A stretch of 64,000 bases of DNA. It comes from Komagataeibacter swingsii (GTDB taxonomy: Bacteria > Pseudomonadota > Alphaproteobacteria > Acetobacterales > Acetobacteraceae). Under the pieces are notes generated by a model that was given only the letters and a program-made list of their open reading frames with translations, was not told the origin of the DNA and ran no database searches. Positions 43,753-53,499 of this stretch are shown here, piece by piece. Position numbers and translations under genes: made by a program. Numbering within the stretch: the stretch's first letter is position 1; every line of letters begins with the position of its first letter. The DNA lies in NCBI RefSeq assembly GCF_003207895.1, contig NZ_NKUB01000001.1, forward strand, positions 62,001-126,000. Direction: 5' to 3'.

Positions 43753-45087
43753 ATGCCCGATCTGTCCGCATCGCCCGTCTTGTGGATCGGAATGCTGCTT
43801 GCCGCGATAGCGTGCCTGTTGTCCCTGATCGTGCTGCGTCGCCTGTCCCTCATGGCGGGGCGGGACGGGGATGCGGACCAGCTTGCGCGGCTATGCGTGA
43901 TGACGGAGCGCGAGACCGCCGCCCGCGTGGCGGAAAACGAGGCCCAGCGCGCCCGCATGGCGGAAATCGAGCGCGCGCTGTCGACAAGGCTGGACCAGCG
44001 GCATCAGGAAATGACCGAAACCTTCAACCGCATCGCCCGCATGATGGGCCGCGACCTTGCGGAAATGCGGGTGACGCAGTCCGAATCCCTGCGCGAAATG
44101 GCGGAGGAGGGCAGGCGGCAGGGCGATGAACTGCGCGCCGCCGTGAATGAACGCCTGCACCAGGCGGTGGAAAAGCAGATGCAGACATCCTTCCAGCGCG
44201 TGCTGGAACAGATTGGCGCGATGCAGAAGGCGATGGGCGAGGTCTCGGCCATGACCGCGCAGGTGGGCGACCTCAAGCGCCTGTTCGCCAACGTCAAGAC
44301 CCGCGGGGGGTGGGGCGAATCCCAGTTGCGCACCATCCTTGACGACGTGCTGCCCGAAGGCGCGTACGAAACCAACCGCCGCCTGCGCGATGACAGCCGC
44401 GAGGTGGTGGAATTCGCCGTGCGCATGCCGGTGCGCGCCACCGTGCCGCCGGTGCTGGCCATTGATTCCAAATTCCCCACCGAAGCCTATGAACGCCTCC
44501 TGCAGGCGGTGGAGGACTGTAATCCCGATGCCGAACGCGCCGCCCGCCGCGCGCTGGAGACCACCCTGCGGATCGAGGCGCGCAAGATCGCGACCAAATA
44601 CATCGTGCCGCCCGTGACGGTTGAATTCGCCGTCCTGTACCTGCCCACCGACGGGCTGTATGCCGAGGTCGCGCGGATTCCCGGCCTGCTGGATGAAATC
44701 GGCCGGACCTATCGCGTCATCGTGATGGGGCCGGGCCTCATGCCCGCCATGCTGCGCACCATCCACCTTGGCTACGTGACGCTGGCGCTGGAGCGGCGCA
44801 CGGACGATATCGCGCGCCTGCTGGGGGCCACGCGCCAGGAAATGCTGCGCATGGACGGGGTGCTGGAAAAACTGGCCCGCAATGCATCGGCCATGTCATC
44901 CTCCATCGACGAAGCGCGCAGGCGCACGGGCCTCGTGACCCGCAGGCTGCGCGAACTGGACGTGGATACGCGCGCCGCCCCCGCCGGGGATGACGGCGCG
45001 CCCCCCGCCACGGGCGATGGCGGCGGGGCGCAGGCCGACATGGCGCCATCCTGGTCGCGCGAAGGGGCGGCGGCGCGCGGGCTGTAG
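43753..45087 (+). CDS. rmuC: DNA recombination protein RmuC homologue
   Basis: 444 aa: an N-terminal membrane span (about 8-28), a long coiled-coil (about 45-175), then the RmuC nuclease-like core: LKRLFANVKTRGGWGESQLR, VLAIDSKFPTEAYERL, IATKYIVPPVTVEFAVLYLPT and PGLMPAMLRTIHLGY. RmuC limits inversions at short inverted repeats in E. coli and is related to PD-(D/E)XK nucleases. ATG 43753 gives the membrane-anchored form. The C-terminal 50 residues are Ala/Gly-rich and variable. Confidence 0.94.
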   Translation: MPDLSASPVLWIGMLLAAIACLLSLIVLRRLSLMAGRDGDADQLARLCVMTERETAARVAENEAQRARMAEIERALSTRLDQRHQEMTETFNRIARMMGRDLAEMRVTQSESLREMAEEGRRQGDELRAAVNERLHQAVEKQMQTSFQRVLEQIGAMQKAMGEVSAMTAQVGDLKRLFANVKTRGGWGESQLRTILDDVLPEGAYETNRRLRDDSREVVEFAVRMPVRATVPPVLAIDSKFPTEAYERLLQAVEDCNPDAERAARRALETTLRIEARKIATKYIVPPVTVEFAVLYLPTDGLYAEVARIPGLLDEIGRTYRVIVMGPGLMPAMLRTIHLGYVTLALERRTDDIARLLGATRQEMLRMDGVLEKLARNASAMSSSIDEARRRTGLVTRRLRELDVDTRAAPAGDDGAPPATGDGGGAQADMAPSWSREGAAARGL

Positions 45088-45142
45088 CTGAACCCGATTT
45101 TAATTGGCCCCGTTCCGGCACGCGCTGCATAAGGGAGGGATG

Positions 45143-45880
45143 ATGAGTGTGCCGCCCGAAACCCACCGTCCTGAAACCGTGCCTGTTTCCCACACGGGCG
45201 GGGCCGCGCCGCGCGTCCTGCTGGTGGAGGATGACAGCAAGATCGCGCAGGAAGTGGTGGAGGAACTCGAAAGCCGCCATTTCCATGTCCAGCATGAGGA
45301 ATCAGGCGCCGCCGGCCTGGCGATCGGGCTGAATGCGCATTTCGACGTCATGATCGTGGACCGCATGCTGCCCGAACTTGATGGCCTGACGCTGATCGAG
45401 ACCCTGCGTGAGCGCAGGGTGCATGTGCCCGTGCTGGTGCTGTCCGCCCTGTCGGCGGTGGATGACCGGGTCAGCGGGCTGAAGGCGGGGGGCGACGACT
45501 ACCTGACCAAGCCGTTCGCGATGGAGGAACTGGCCGCGCGGCTGGAGGCGCTGCTGCGCAGGCCCGACAATTCACGCCATACCATGCTGCGTGTCGGCCC
45601 GCTAGAAATGGACCTGATCGCGCGCACGGTCACGCGCAATGGCATGCCGATCGACCTGCTGCCGCGCGAATTCCGGCTGCTGGAATACCTCATGCGCCGA
45701 CCGGGGCAGGTGCTGACGCGCAACATGCTGCTGGAGGATGTGTGGAATTACCGCTTCATTCCCCAGACCAACCTTGTGGACGTGCATATCGGCAAGCTAC
45801 GCCGCAAGATCGATGAAAGCGGTAAGCCCCCCCTGATCCAGAGCATCCGGGGCGCGGGGTTCATGCTGCGTGCTTCGTAA
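45143..45880 (+). CDS. OmpR-family response regulator
   Basis: 245-aa transcription factor. The receiver domain (about 24-138) has the acidic pair E29-D30/D31, phosphoacceptor D73 in MIVDRMLPELDG and K123 in LTKPF. The winged-helix DNA-binding domain (about 150-243) shows LLPREFRLLEYLMRRPGQVLTR and VDVHIGKLRRKID. I chose ATG 45143 (AGGGAGGG just upstream); ATG 45140 is equally in frame. It overlaps the kinase gene by 11 bases. The pair lies directly before an RND efflux operon, the probable target. Confidence 0.94.
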   Translation: MSVPPETHRPETVPVSHTGGAAPRVLLVEDDSKIAQEVVEELESRHFHVQHEESGAAGLAIGLNAHFDVMIVDRMLPELDGLTLIETLRERRVHVPVLVLSALSAVDDRVSGLKAGGDDYLTKPFAMEELAARLEALLRRPDNSRHTMLRVGPLEMDLIARTVTRNGMPIDLLPREFRLLEYLMRRPGQVLTRNMLLEDVWNYRFIPQTNLVDVHIGKLRRKIDESGKPPLIQSIRGAGFMLRAS

Positions 45881-47267
45881 CGAACTGTTCCGCACCGCCA
45901 CCTTCCGCCTGACGCTGGCGGTGGTGGCGGCGATGATCTGTTCGGCGGCGTTGCAGTTCTTTTTCGGCTACAGTCAGGCCAGCGTGTTCGAGGCAAGGCG
46001 GTCCGACATGCTGCTGCTGCGCGAAGCCAGCATCCTGCAGCGCGAAACCCCTTCCGAGCTTGAGCAGCAGGTGCGCGACCGCGCCACCGATGACCTGCGC
46101 ATCATCATGAATGTCACCACGCTGTTCGACGCGCAGCAGCATTATATCGTGGGCGACCTGCGCAACTGGCCCACCGGGCTGGTGGCGGACGGGCATGTGC
46201 ATGTCATCGAACCCGAGGCGATGGGCGGCGGGTCCGCCACCGTGCTGCGCATGGTCGGGGTCAGGGTGCGGGGCGGGCGGTACCTGGTGCTGGGCCGCAG
46301 TCGGCACATGCGCACCGAACTGCGGCTGATGATGCGGCATTCCATGCTGGTCTCGATCGTGCCGACCGTGCTGTTCGCGCTGATGACGGGCATCATCCTC
46401 AGCCATCGCGCCCTGTCGCGGGTCAAGGACATGCATGAGGCGATCGACCGCATCATGGAAGGCGACCTGCATGAACGCCTGCCGTCGGGAAAGCAGAATG
46501 ACGACCTCCAGCGCCTGGCGGGCAGCGTCAACCGCATGCTGGACCGGCTGGAACAACTGCTGGATGAAATACGCGACGTGGGCAACGACATCGCCCACGA
46601 CCTGCGCACGCCGCTTGCGCGCGTGCGCGCCCGCCTTGACCGCGCCCTGAATGCCGGCCATTCGGCCGAGGCGCTGCGCAACGTCATTGCCCGCACCATA
46701 GATGACCTGGACCAGTCCTTTTCCATCATCACGGCCCTGCTGCGCATTGGCGAGATCGAGAACGGCCGCAGGCGCGCGGGTTTCGGCACGGTGGACCTGG
46801 GCGCGCTGGTGGCCGATATCGTGGATCTGTATGAACCCATAGCCGAAACCAAGGGTATCATCCTGTCGCATGCGGGCGCGGACACGCCGATACAGGTGCA
46901 GGGGGACAGGGACTTGCTGATCGAGGTGCTGGCCAACCTGGTGGACAACGCCATCAAGTTCACGCCCGAAGGCGGCCGGGTTGAAATCCGCACCTGCATG
47001 AAGGACGACTGCGCGCTGTTGCAGGTCGCCGATACCGGAATCGGTATCCCGGCGGGGGAACGCAAGGCGGTCATGGGGCGTTTCTACCGTTCGGACAAAA
47101 GTCGCCACATTCCCGGCAGCGGGCTTGGGCTGAGCCTGGTGTCGGCCATTCTCGCGCTGCACCACGCGCGGCTCGACATCATGCCGTCGCGTGTGCATGA
47201 CAGCCTGCCGGGGGTGACCATGGGTATCATTTTCCCACCATCGACCCTGATTCAGGCTGGAAACTAA
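45870..47267 (+). CDS. Sensor histidine kinase
   Basis: 465-aa membrane kinase. Two spans (about 13-33 and 161-178) flank a periplasmic sensor of about 125 residues, followed by HAMP (about 178-230). The phosphoacceptor is H243 in NDIAHDLRTPLARVRARLD. The ATPase domain has N-box LANLVDNAIKFTP, G1 ADTGIGIP and G2 GSGLGLSLV. The start is GTG 45870, inside the regulator's last codons, implying coupled translation. The sensor region has no recognised domain, so the signal is unknown. Confidence 0.93.
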   Translation: MLRNELFRTATFRLTLAVVAAMICSAALQFFFGYSQASVFEARRSDMLLLREASILQRETPSELEQQVRDRATDDLRIIMNVTTLFDAQQHYIVGDLRNWPTGLVADGHVHVIEPEAMGGGSATVLRMVGVRVRGGRYLVLGRSRHMRTELRLMMRHSMLVSIVPTVLFALMTGIILSHRALSRVKDMHEAIDRIMEGDLHERLPSGKQNDDLQRLAGSVNRMLDRLEQLLDEIRDVGNDIAHDLRTPLARVRARLDRALNAGHSAEALRNVIARTIDDLDQSFSIITALLRIGEIENGRRRAGFGTVDLGALVADIVDLYEPIAETKGIILSHAGADTPIQVQGDRDLLIEVLANLVDNAIKFTPEGGRVEIRTCMKDDCALLQVADTGIGIPAGERKAVMGRFYRSDKSRHIPGSGLGLSLVSAILALHHARLDIMPSRVHDSLPGVTMGIIFPPSTLIQAGN

Positions 47268-47269
47268 AT

Positions 47270-47308
47270 TGAAATTTCATTTGCCACCCGTCATGCCGCC
47301 GTTAACAC
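47270..47308 (+). promoter_or_regulatory. Candidate promoter and operator of the RND operon
   Basis: A perfect ten-base palindrome TGAAATTTCA (47270-47279) sits right after the kinase stop. Next come TTGCCAC (47281-47287) and, after 13 nt, GTTAACAC (47301-47308), which loosely fit the alphaproteobacterial TTGACGS and GCTANAWC boxes. A regulator bound at the palindrome would lie just upstream of minus-35, where OmpR-type activators act. Inference from pattern only. Confidence 0.35.
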
Positions 47309-47334
47309 CGGAAGGACAGACGGGGAGACGAGAT

Positions 47335-47412
47335 ATGTACGAACACCACCTGTCCCGGCCCGGGTCCGCGGACGGTCAGCCGACCGGGCGGAGGGATATG
47401 GGCCAGGCATGA
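47335..47412 (+). CDS. Candidate 25-codon leader peptide of the RND operon
   Basis: A short frame, MYEHHLSRPGSADGQPTGRR plus DMGQA, begins at ATG 47335 with GGGGAGACGAGAT upstream, a better ribosome site than that of the permease. Its TGA overlaps the permease ATG in the ATGA form (47409-47412), so ribosomes ending here could restart on the permease. The only extended SD-like sequence before the permease (GGAGGG) lies inside this frame, 14 nt before its ATG. It could be a real coupling leader or chance; no homologue is known to me. Confidence 0.4.
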   Translation: MYEHHLSRPGSADGQPTGRRDMGQA

Positions 47413-50400
47413 ACGGTATCGTTGTTACCGCGCTCAAGCGGCCCTATACTTTCGTCGTCCTTTCCATCCTGATTGTCGTATTCGGTGTCCGTGGGCTGCT
47501 GCGCACGCCAACCGACGTCTTCCCCAGCATCAACATTCCCGTCGTCGCGATCTGCTGGACCTATACCGGCCTCATGCCCGAGGACATGTCCGGCCGTGTC
47601 GTCTATTATTACGAACGCGCCCTGACCGCGACGGTCAACAATATCGAACATATCGAAAGCCAGTCCTATTACGGGCGCGGCATCGTGAAGGTGTTCTTCC
47701 AGCCCGGCACCGATACCGCCGTGGCGCAGACGCAGATCACCTCCGTTTCCCAGACCGTCATCAAGCAGATGCCCGCGGGCATGACGCCACCGCTGGTGCT
47801 GACCTACAACGCATCGTCCGTGCCGGTGCTGACGTTGCAGGTGTCGTCCGATTCCATGACGGCGTCACAGATCTATGACATGTCCTCCAACCTGATCCGC
47901 CCCGCGCTGGTATCGGTTGCGGGGGCGGCCATTCCCAACCCGTATGGCGGCCAGCCGGGCAACATCATGGTCGACCTGGACCAGAGCAAGCTGCTGGCCC
48001 ATGGCCTGTCCGCGACCGATATCGGCAACGCGCTGGGCAAGCAGAACATCGTGCTGCCCGCCGGTGACCAGCAGATCGGCGCGTTCGACTGGATGGTCCA
48101 GACCAATGCCTCGCCCGAGGAAATAGACAGTTTCAACAACATGCCCATCAAGCAGGAAGGCAATTCCGTCGTCTACCTGCGCGATGTGGCATGGGTGCAT
48201 GCCGGCGGGCCGCCACAGACCAACATGGTGCTGGTCAAGGGGCATCAGGCCGTCCTGATCGTCATCATGAAAAGTGGCGACGCCTCCACCCTGTCGGTGG
48301 TCAGCGGGATCAAGGCGCTGCTGCCCTCCATCGTGCGCACGCTGCCGCCGGGCGTCGATATCACCGTGCTGGGTGACGCCTCGACCTTCGTGAAGGAGGC
48401 GGTGCGCGACGTGGTGCAGGAAATGGGCACCGCCGCCCTGCTGACCAGCCTTGTGGTGCTCCTGTTCCTCGGGTCGTGGCGATCGACGGTCATCATCGCC
48501 ACCTCCATCCCGCTGGCCATGCTGTGTTCGGTCATCGGGTTGGGCATGGCGGGGCAGACCATCAATGTCATGACGCTGGGCGGGCTGGCGCTGGCGGTCG
48601 GCATCCTGGTCGATGACGCCACCGTCATGATCGAGAACATCGATGCCCACCTTGAAATGGAAAAGGATCTGGAAACGGCCATCATCGACGCCGCGAACCA
48701 GATCGTCATCCCCACCTTCGTATCCACATTATGCATCTGTATCGTGTGGATGCCGCTGTTCCAGCTTACGGGTGTCGCGGGCTGGCTGTTCATGCCCATG
48801 GCCGAAGCCATCATCTTCGCCATGATCGCGTCCTTCATCCTGTCACGCACGCTGGTGCCGACCATGGCCAAATACATGCTGGCGGCCCAGGTCGCGGCCC
48901 ATGCGGCGGCAAAGGCTGCGGGCGGGCACCAGGAACCACGCAATATCTTCGGGCGCTTCCAGCAGGGGTTCGAGCGGAAATTCGTGGCCTTCCGCAACCG
49001 CTACCGCGCCATCCTTGAACACCTGATCAGCATACGCGGGCGGTTCGTGCCGATATTCGGCATCGGGGCGTTTTCCTCGCTCGTGCTGCTGGTGTTCGCG
49101 GGGCAGGACTTCTTCCCCGAAATCAATTCCAATGCGCTGGCGCTGCACATGCGCGCGCCGATGGGCACCAAGATCGCGGAAGCCGGCAAGATTTCCATGC
49201 TGGTGAATTACGAGATCGAACGCCTGCTGCCCGGACAGGTCGAAAACATCGTCAACAACTGCGGCCTGCCGTTCAGCCCGCTCAACCAGGCCTTCATCCC
49301 CACGCCCACCGTTGGCGCGCAGGACTGTGACCTGACCGTGACGCTGAAGGATGAGGAAGCGCCCGTCGCGAAATACCGCGCGATCCTGCGCAAGGGGCTG
49401 GCGGAGAAATTCCCCGGCACCGAGATCACCTTCATGCCCGCCGACCTTACGGCCAAGATCCTGAATTTCGGCCTGCCCGCGCCGCTGGACGTGCAGGTCA
49501 CGGGGCGCAACCTGTACGCCAATTTCGACTTTGCCGAAAAGCTGGCTGAAAAGCTGCGCCACGTCACCGGCATTGCCGACGTGGCGGTGCAGGAACCGCT
49601 CAATACGCCCACGCTGCGCGTCAATGCGCGCCGGACCTATGCGCTGGGCACCGGCCTGACCGAGGCGGATGTCGCGAACAATGCGCTGGCCGTCCTGTCG
49701 GGTAGCGGGCAGGTAGCGCCAACCTACTGGCTGGACCCCAAGACCGGGGTGTCGCATCTGGTGGATATCCAGACGCCGCTGCAGTTCCTGCAGACCATGA
49801 ACGACCTCGAGACCATTCCCATCGACAAGGGTGACGGCAACCCGTCGGACAAGGCGCCGCAGATCCTTGGCGGGCTGAGCGATATCGTGCAGACCGGCAC
49901 CCCGGGCGAGGTTTCGCACTACAACATCATGCCGGTGTTCAACATCTATGCCTCGACCGAGGGGCTGGACCTTGGCGCGGTCTCCCGCCAGGTCGCCCGG
50001 GTGGTGGACGGCGCGAGCAAGGACCTGCCCACGGGGTCCAGCCTGACCATCCGGGGACAGGCGGAAACCATGAACGGGGCCTATACCCAGCTTATCGGCG
50101 GGCTGGCGATGTCGATCCTGCTGGTGTACCTGATCATCGTGGTCAACTTCCAGTCATGGCTGGACCCGTTCATCATCATCACGGCCCTTCCCGGCGCGCT
50201 GGCGGGCATCGCGTGGAGCCTGTTCCTGACGCATACGGCGCTGTCGGTCCCGGCGCTGACGGGGGCGATCATGTGCATGGGCACGGCCACGGCCAACTCC
50301 ATCCTTGTCGTCTCCTTCGCGCGCGAACGGATGGATGTGCATGGGGATGCGCTGCGCGCCGCGATCGAGGCGGGGTATGAACGTATCCGTCCCGTGCTGA

Positions 50401-50597
50401 TGACGGCGTCGGCCATGATCATCGGCATGCTGCCCATGTCGCTGAGCAATTCGCAGAACGCCCCGCTGGGCCGCGCCGTGATGGGCGGCCTGCTGGTGGC
50501 GACATGCGCAACGCTGCTGTTCGTGCCCTGCGTATTCGCCCTGATCCATTCCAGAAAGTCCAAGAAGCCCGCCGCTGGCGAAGGAGAGCACGCATGA
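47409..50597 (+). CDS. RND efflux transporter permease subunit
   Basis: 1062-aa inner-membrane pump of the HAE-1/AcrB-like superfamily. There are two repeats of six spans with large periplasmic loops. TM4 keeps the proton-relay pair D402-D403 in VGILVDDATVMIEN. In TM10, where AcrB has Lys (AKNAILIVEF), this protein reads T-A962-N-S-I-L-V-V, so the relay lysine is absent; this seems a feature of a subfamily and not a mutation. It is followed by the adaptor and outer-membrane genes with four-base overlaps. The substrate cannot be told. Confidence 0.93.
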   Translation: MNGIVVTALKRPYTFVVLSILIVVFGVRGLLRTPTDVFPSINIPVVAICWTYTGLMPEDMSGRVVYYYERALTATVNNIEHIESQSYYGRGIVKVFFQPGTDTAVAQTQITSVSQTVIKQMPAGMTPPLVLTYNASSVPVLTLQVSSDSMTASQIYDMSSNLIRPALVSVAGAAIPNPYGGQPGNIMVDLDQSKLLAHGLSATDIGNALGKQNIVLPAGDQQIGAFDWMVQTNASPEEIDSFNNMPIKQEGNSVVYLRDVAWVHAGGPPQTNMVLVKGHQAVLIVIMKSGDASTLSVVSGIKALLPSIVRTLPPGVDITVLGDASTFVKEAVRDVVQEMGTAALLTSLVVLLFLGSWRSTVIIATSIPLAMLCSVIGLGMAGQTINVMTLGGLALAVGILVDDATVMIENIDAHLEMEKDLETAIIDAANQIVIPTFVSTLCICIVWMPLFQLTGVAGWLFMPMAEAIIFAMIASFILSRTLVPTMAKYMLAAQVAAHAAAKAAGGHQEPRNIFGRFQQGFERKFVAFRNRYRAILEHLISIRGRFVPIFGIGAFSSLVLLVFAGQDFFPEINSNALALHMRAPMGTKIAEAGKISMLVNYEIERLLPGQVENIVNNCGLPFSPLNQAFIPTPTVGAQDCDLTVTLKDEEAPVAKYRAILRKGLAEKFPGTEITFMPADLTAKILNFGLPAPLDVQVTGRNLYANFDFAEKLAEKLRHVTGIADVAVQEPLNTPTLRVNARRTYALGTGLTEADVANNALAVLSGSGQVAPTYWLDPKTGVSHLVDIQTPLQFLQTMNDLETIPIDKGDGNPSDKAPQILGGLSDIVQTGTPGEVSHYNIMPVFNIYASTEGLDLGAVSRQVARVVDGASKDLPTGSSLTIRGQAETMNGAYTQLIGGLAMSILLVYLIIVVNFQSWLDPFIIITALPGALAGIAWSLFLTHTALSVPALTGAIMCMGTATANSILVVSFARERMDVHGDALRAAIEAGYERIRPVLMTASAMIIGMLPMSLSNSQNAPLGRAVMGGLLVATCATLLFVPCVFALIHSRKSKKPAAGEGEHA

Positions 50598-51880
50598 CCG
50601 CCACAGGCGAAAACCCCACGCCGCGCATGTCACGACGTGCGCGGCTGTATGTCACACTGGGTGGGGTTGTGGTGGCCGCCATTGTCGCCGGTGGCATCCT
50701 TGAACGCCGGATCCATGTCTCGCACCTGAAGGACGTGGCGCAGGACGCCGCCATTCCCCGCGTGCAGGTGATCATGCCGCAGAAGGGGCCGAAGACCCGC
50801 ACGCTTGACCTTCCGGGCAATATCTCGGCGTGGTACCAGGCACCGATATTCGCGCAGGTCTCGGGCTATGTGCAGATGTGGTACAAGGATATCGGCGCGA
50901 AGGTGAAGGCGGGCGAGATCCTGGCCACCATCGACACGCCGGGACTGGATGCGCAGTACGCGGCGTCCAAGGCCAATTTCGACGTGGCCATGGCGCGGTA
51001 CAGGCTGGCCCAGATCACCGCCAAGCGCTGGCGCGCGCTGCAGGGCACGCAGGCCGTGTCACAGCAGGAAGTGGACGTGCAGGCCGCCAATGCCGAAGCC
51101 CGGCAGGCGGAGGTCGAGGCCGCCCGGCACGAGGTCTCCCGCTTTGCCGCCCTGATCGCGTTCAAGCAGATCGTGGCCCCGTTTGACGGCGTGGTCACAT
51201 CGCGCCTGGCGGATGTGGGCGATTACGTGAACGCGGGCGGTGGGGATGTCTCGTCCCGTGGCACGGCCACCGAACTGTTCAGCGTGGCGGACGTGCACCG
51301 CATGCGCGTGTTCGTGTCCGTGCCGCAGGATTATGCCGACATCATCAGCCCAAAGCTGGAAGGCGACGTGTCCGTGCCGCAGTATCCGGGGCGGGTGTTC
51401 AAGGCCAAGTTCCTTGCCACCGCCAAGGCGTTCAACGCCGGCACGCGCACGGTGACGACCGAACTGGTGGTCGATAATGACAAGCGCGAACTGTGGCCGG
51501 ATTCCTATGCCAATGTACACTTTGTCGCACCCGGTGATCCCGATATCCTGATAATCCCCGAAGGTGCCCTTGTGTTCCGTGCGCAGGGCATGCAGGTGGC
51601 GGTCGTGGACGCCGATGACCGCATCCGCCTGCGCAATGTAACGGTTGGCACCAATCTGGGGACAAAAGTGCAGGTTCTGGCTGGTATCGGTCCAAAGGAC
51701 CGGATTGTGAACAACCCGTCGGCGGGGCTGCTGGAAGGCCAGAAGGTCTATCTGGTCGGCGCGACGCCGGGATATAACGACGCGGGCGCGATGGCCTCGC
51801 CCGCGGTGGACAAGGGCGATGATGTCCGCGCCATGCCCGCGGGCGACGGCAGCGCCGGTGATGCGGGGGTGCGCCAATGA
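50594..51880 (+). CDS. RND efflux periplasmic adaptor (membrane fusion protein)
   Basis: 428 aa. An N-terminal span (about 18-38) leads to the lipoyl/barrel-sandwich hybrid domain: FAQVSGYVQMWYKDIGAKVKAGEILATIDTP. Two long helices follow (about 120-190), then IVAPFDGVVTSRLADVGDYVN, a beta-barrel with VFVSVPQDYADII, and a final membrane-proximal domain. It starts in the permease stop codon (ATGA), with AAGGAGAG upstream, and overlaps the outer-membrane gene by four bases. The C-terminal 40 residues are Gly/Ala/Asp-rich and probably disordered. Confidence 0.93.
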   Translation: MTATGENPTPRMSRRARLYVTLGGVVVAAIVAGGILERRIHVSHLKDVAQDAAIPRVQVIMPQKGPKTRTLDLPGNISAWYQAPIFAQVSGYVQMWYKDIGAKVKAGEILATIDTPGLDAQYAASKANFDVAMARYRLAQITAKRWRALQGTQAVSQQEVDVQAANAEARQAEVEAARHEVSRFAALIAFKQIVAPFDGVVTSRLADVGDYVNAGGGDVSSRGTATELFSVADVHRMRVFVSVPQDYADIISPKLEGDVSVPQYPGRVFKAKFLATAKAFNAGTRTVTTELVVDNDKRELWPDSYANVHFVAPGDPDILIIPEGALVFRAQGMQVAVVDADDRIRLRNVTVGTNLGTKVQVLAGIGPKDRIVNNPSAGLLEGQKVYLVGATPGYNDAGAMASPAVDKGDDVRAMPAGDGSAGDAGVRQ

Positions 51881-53499
51881 ACGGCGCGCCGCGCGACCCG
51901 TCATGCCCCATGCTGTCCCGTCGCATGCTTTCGCTGGCCGGGTGTGCCGCAATCGCCGGCACGCTGGGTGGCTGCGTGGACCTGGCCCCGAAATACCATG
52001 GCCAGCATTACATGCTGCCAGACAACTGGAAGGGGGACGCCGTGGTCCAGTTCGGCACCCCGCAGGATGGCGCGGCGAGGGGAGACTGGTGGAAGGTCTT
52101 CCACGACTCCACCCTTGATGAACTGGAGGAACGCGCCAGCCACCTGAACCCGAACCTGCAGGCGGATGCGGAAGCCTTCACCCAGGCGCGCGACATCGTG
52201 GCCGAGGCGCAGTCGAATCTTTACCCACAGATCACGGGCGGGGCGGGCGCATCGCAGAACCAGGCGTCGAACCACCGGCTGTGGCGCGGTGCGGGATCGA
52301 CCGGCCCGATCTACATGTCATCCGAGCAATACAGCGCCGCCGCACGGTGGGAGCCGGATTTCTGGTCCGCCATCCGTAACCGCAGGCGCGTGCAGCAGCG
52401 CCTGGCGCAGGCGGCGGCGGCCGATTTTGCCGTGGCGCGGCTGAGCATCCAGTCCGAACTGGCCAATGACTACATGCAGTTGCGCGGAATGGATGCGCAG
52501 CACGCGGTCTATCTCGACTCGATCCGGTATTACGAAACCGCCGTCAAGATCACCAAGATGCGGCAGGCCGGCGCGATTGCAGCCGGGATCGACGTATCGC
52601 GCGCGCAGACGCAGCTTTCCTCCACCCAGGCGGCGGATACGGACCTTCAGGCCCAGCGCGCGGTGATGGAGCATGCGATTGCGATCCTGGTGAACGTGAC
52701 CCCGACCAGCTTCCATATCCAGCCGCGCAACCAGATCACCTTCCCCAAGGTGGCGACGCCGGTGGGCATTCCCGCCACCCTGCTGGAACGCAGGCCCGAC
52801 ATCGCCAGCGCCGAGCGGCACATGGCGGCGGCCAACCGGGCCATTGGCGTCTCGCGCGCGGCGTTCTTCCCCCGTGTAACCTTCAGCGCGACAGCCGGTT
52901 TCATGGATAATGGCTTCACGCTCGATAAATTCGCCAATGGCATGTACTCCTACGCCGCGCAGGCGGTCATGCCCCTGTTCCAGGGCGGGCTGCGGCGCGC
53001 GGAGGTACAGCGCAACTGGTCGCAGTACCGGCAGGCGGAAGACCAGTACCGCGCCATCGTGCTGGAGGCGTTCAAGGACGTGGAAGACGGGCTGAGCCTG
53101 ACGCATGACCTCAATATAGAAGCTGGCCAGCAGGCCGAGGCCGTGCAGGCGTCCATGCGCACGCAGAACATGACCATGCAGCTCTATACCGGCGGCCTGA
53201 CCAATTACCTGGACGTGGTGGTGGCGCAGGTCGCGGCCCTGCAGGCGCGCATTTCCGAAGTGCAGGTGGAAACCCGCTACATGCAGGCGCAGGTGGAACT
53301 GATCCGCGCGCTGGGCGGTGGATGGACCACGGCGGAGCTGCCAAACAACAGGCAGATCAAGCCCTTTGACCCCATGCAATACACGCATATGCGCATGCCA
53401 CGGTCCTTCAATGGCGTGAATGTCGATAACGGCCCCGATTCCCTTGACCTGTCCGGCAAGGGATTTCACGACAGGGACTTGACAGCCCCCGCCAAATAG
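51877..53499 (+). CDS. NodT-family outer membrane efflux lipoprotein
   Basis: 540-aa TolC-like channel. The signal ends in a lipobox LGGC with Cys33, so it is lipidated. It has two OEP repeats with long helices, the [29 protein letters not shown] signature near residue 300, and the second repeat from [17 protein letters not shown]. The last 50 residues are a polar tail. It completes a permease-adaptor-channel operon. The stop lies 112 nt before rplK, with no recognisable terminator between. Confidence 0.93.
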   Translation: MNGAPRDPSCPMLSRRMLSLAGCAAIAGTLGGCVDLAPKYHGQHYMLPDNWKGDAVVQFGTPQDGAARGDWWKVFHDSTLDELEERASHLNPNLQADAEAFTQARDIVAEAQSNLYPQITGGAGASQNQASNHRLWRGAGSTGPIYMSSEQYSAAARWEPDFWSAIRNRRRVQQRLAQAAAADFAVARLSIQSELANDYMQLRGMDAQHAVYLDSIRYYETAVKITKMRQAGAIAAGIDVSRAQTQLSSTQAADTDLQAQRAVMEHAIAILVNVTPTSFHIQPRNQITFPKVATPVGIPATLLERRPDIASAERHMAAANRAIGVSRAAFFPRVTFSATAGFMDNGFTLDKFANGMYSYAAQAVMPLFQGGLRRAEVQRNWSQYRQAEDQYRAIVLEAFKDVEDGLSLTHDLNIEAGQQAEAVQASMRTQNMTMQLYTGGLTNYLDVVVAQVAALQARISEVQVETRYMQAQVELIRALGGGWTTAELPNNRQIKPFDPMQYTHMRMPRSFNGVNVDNGPDSLDLSGKGFHDRDLTAPAK

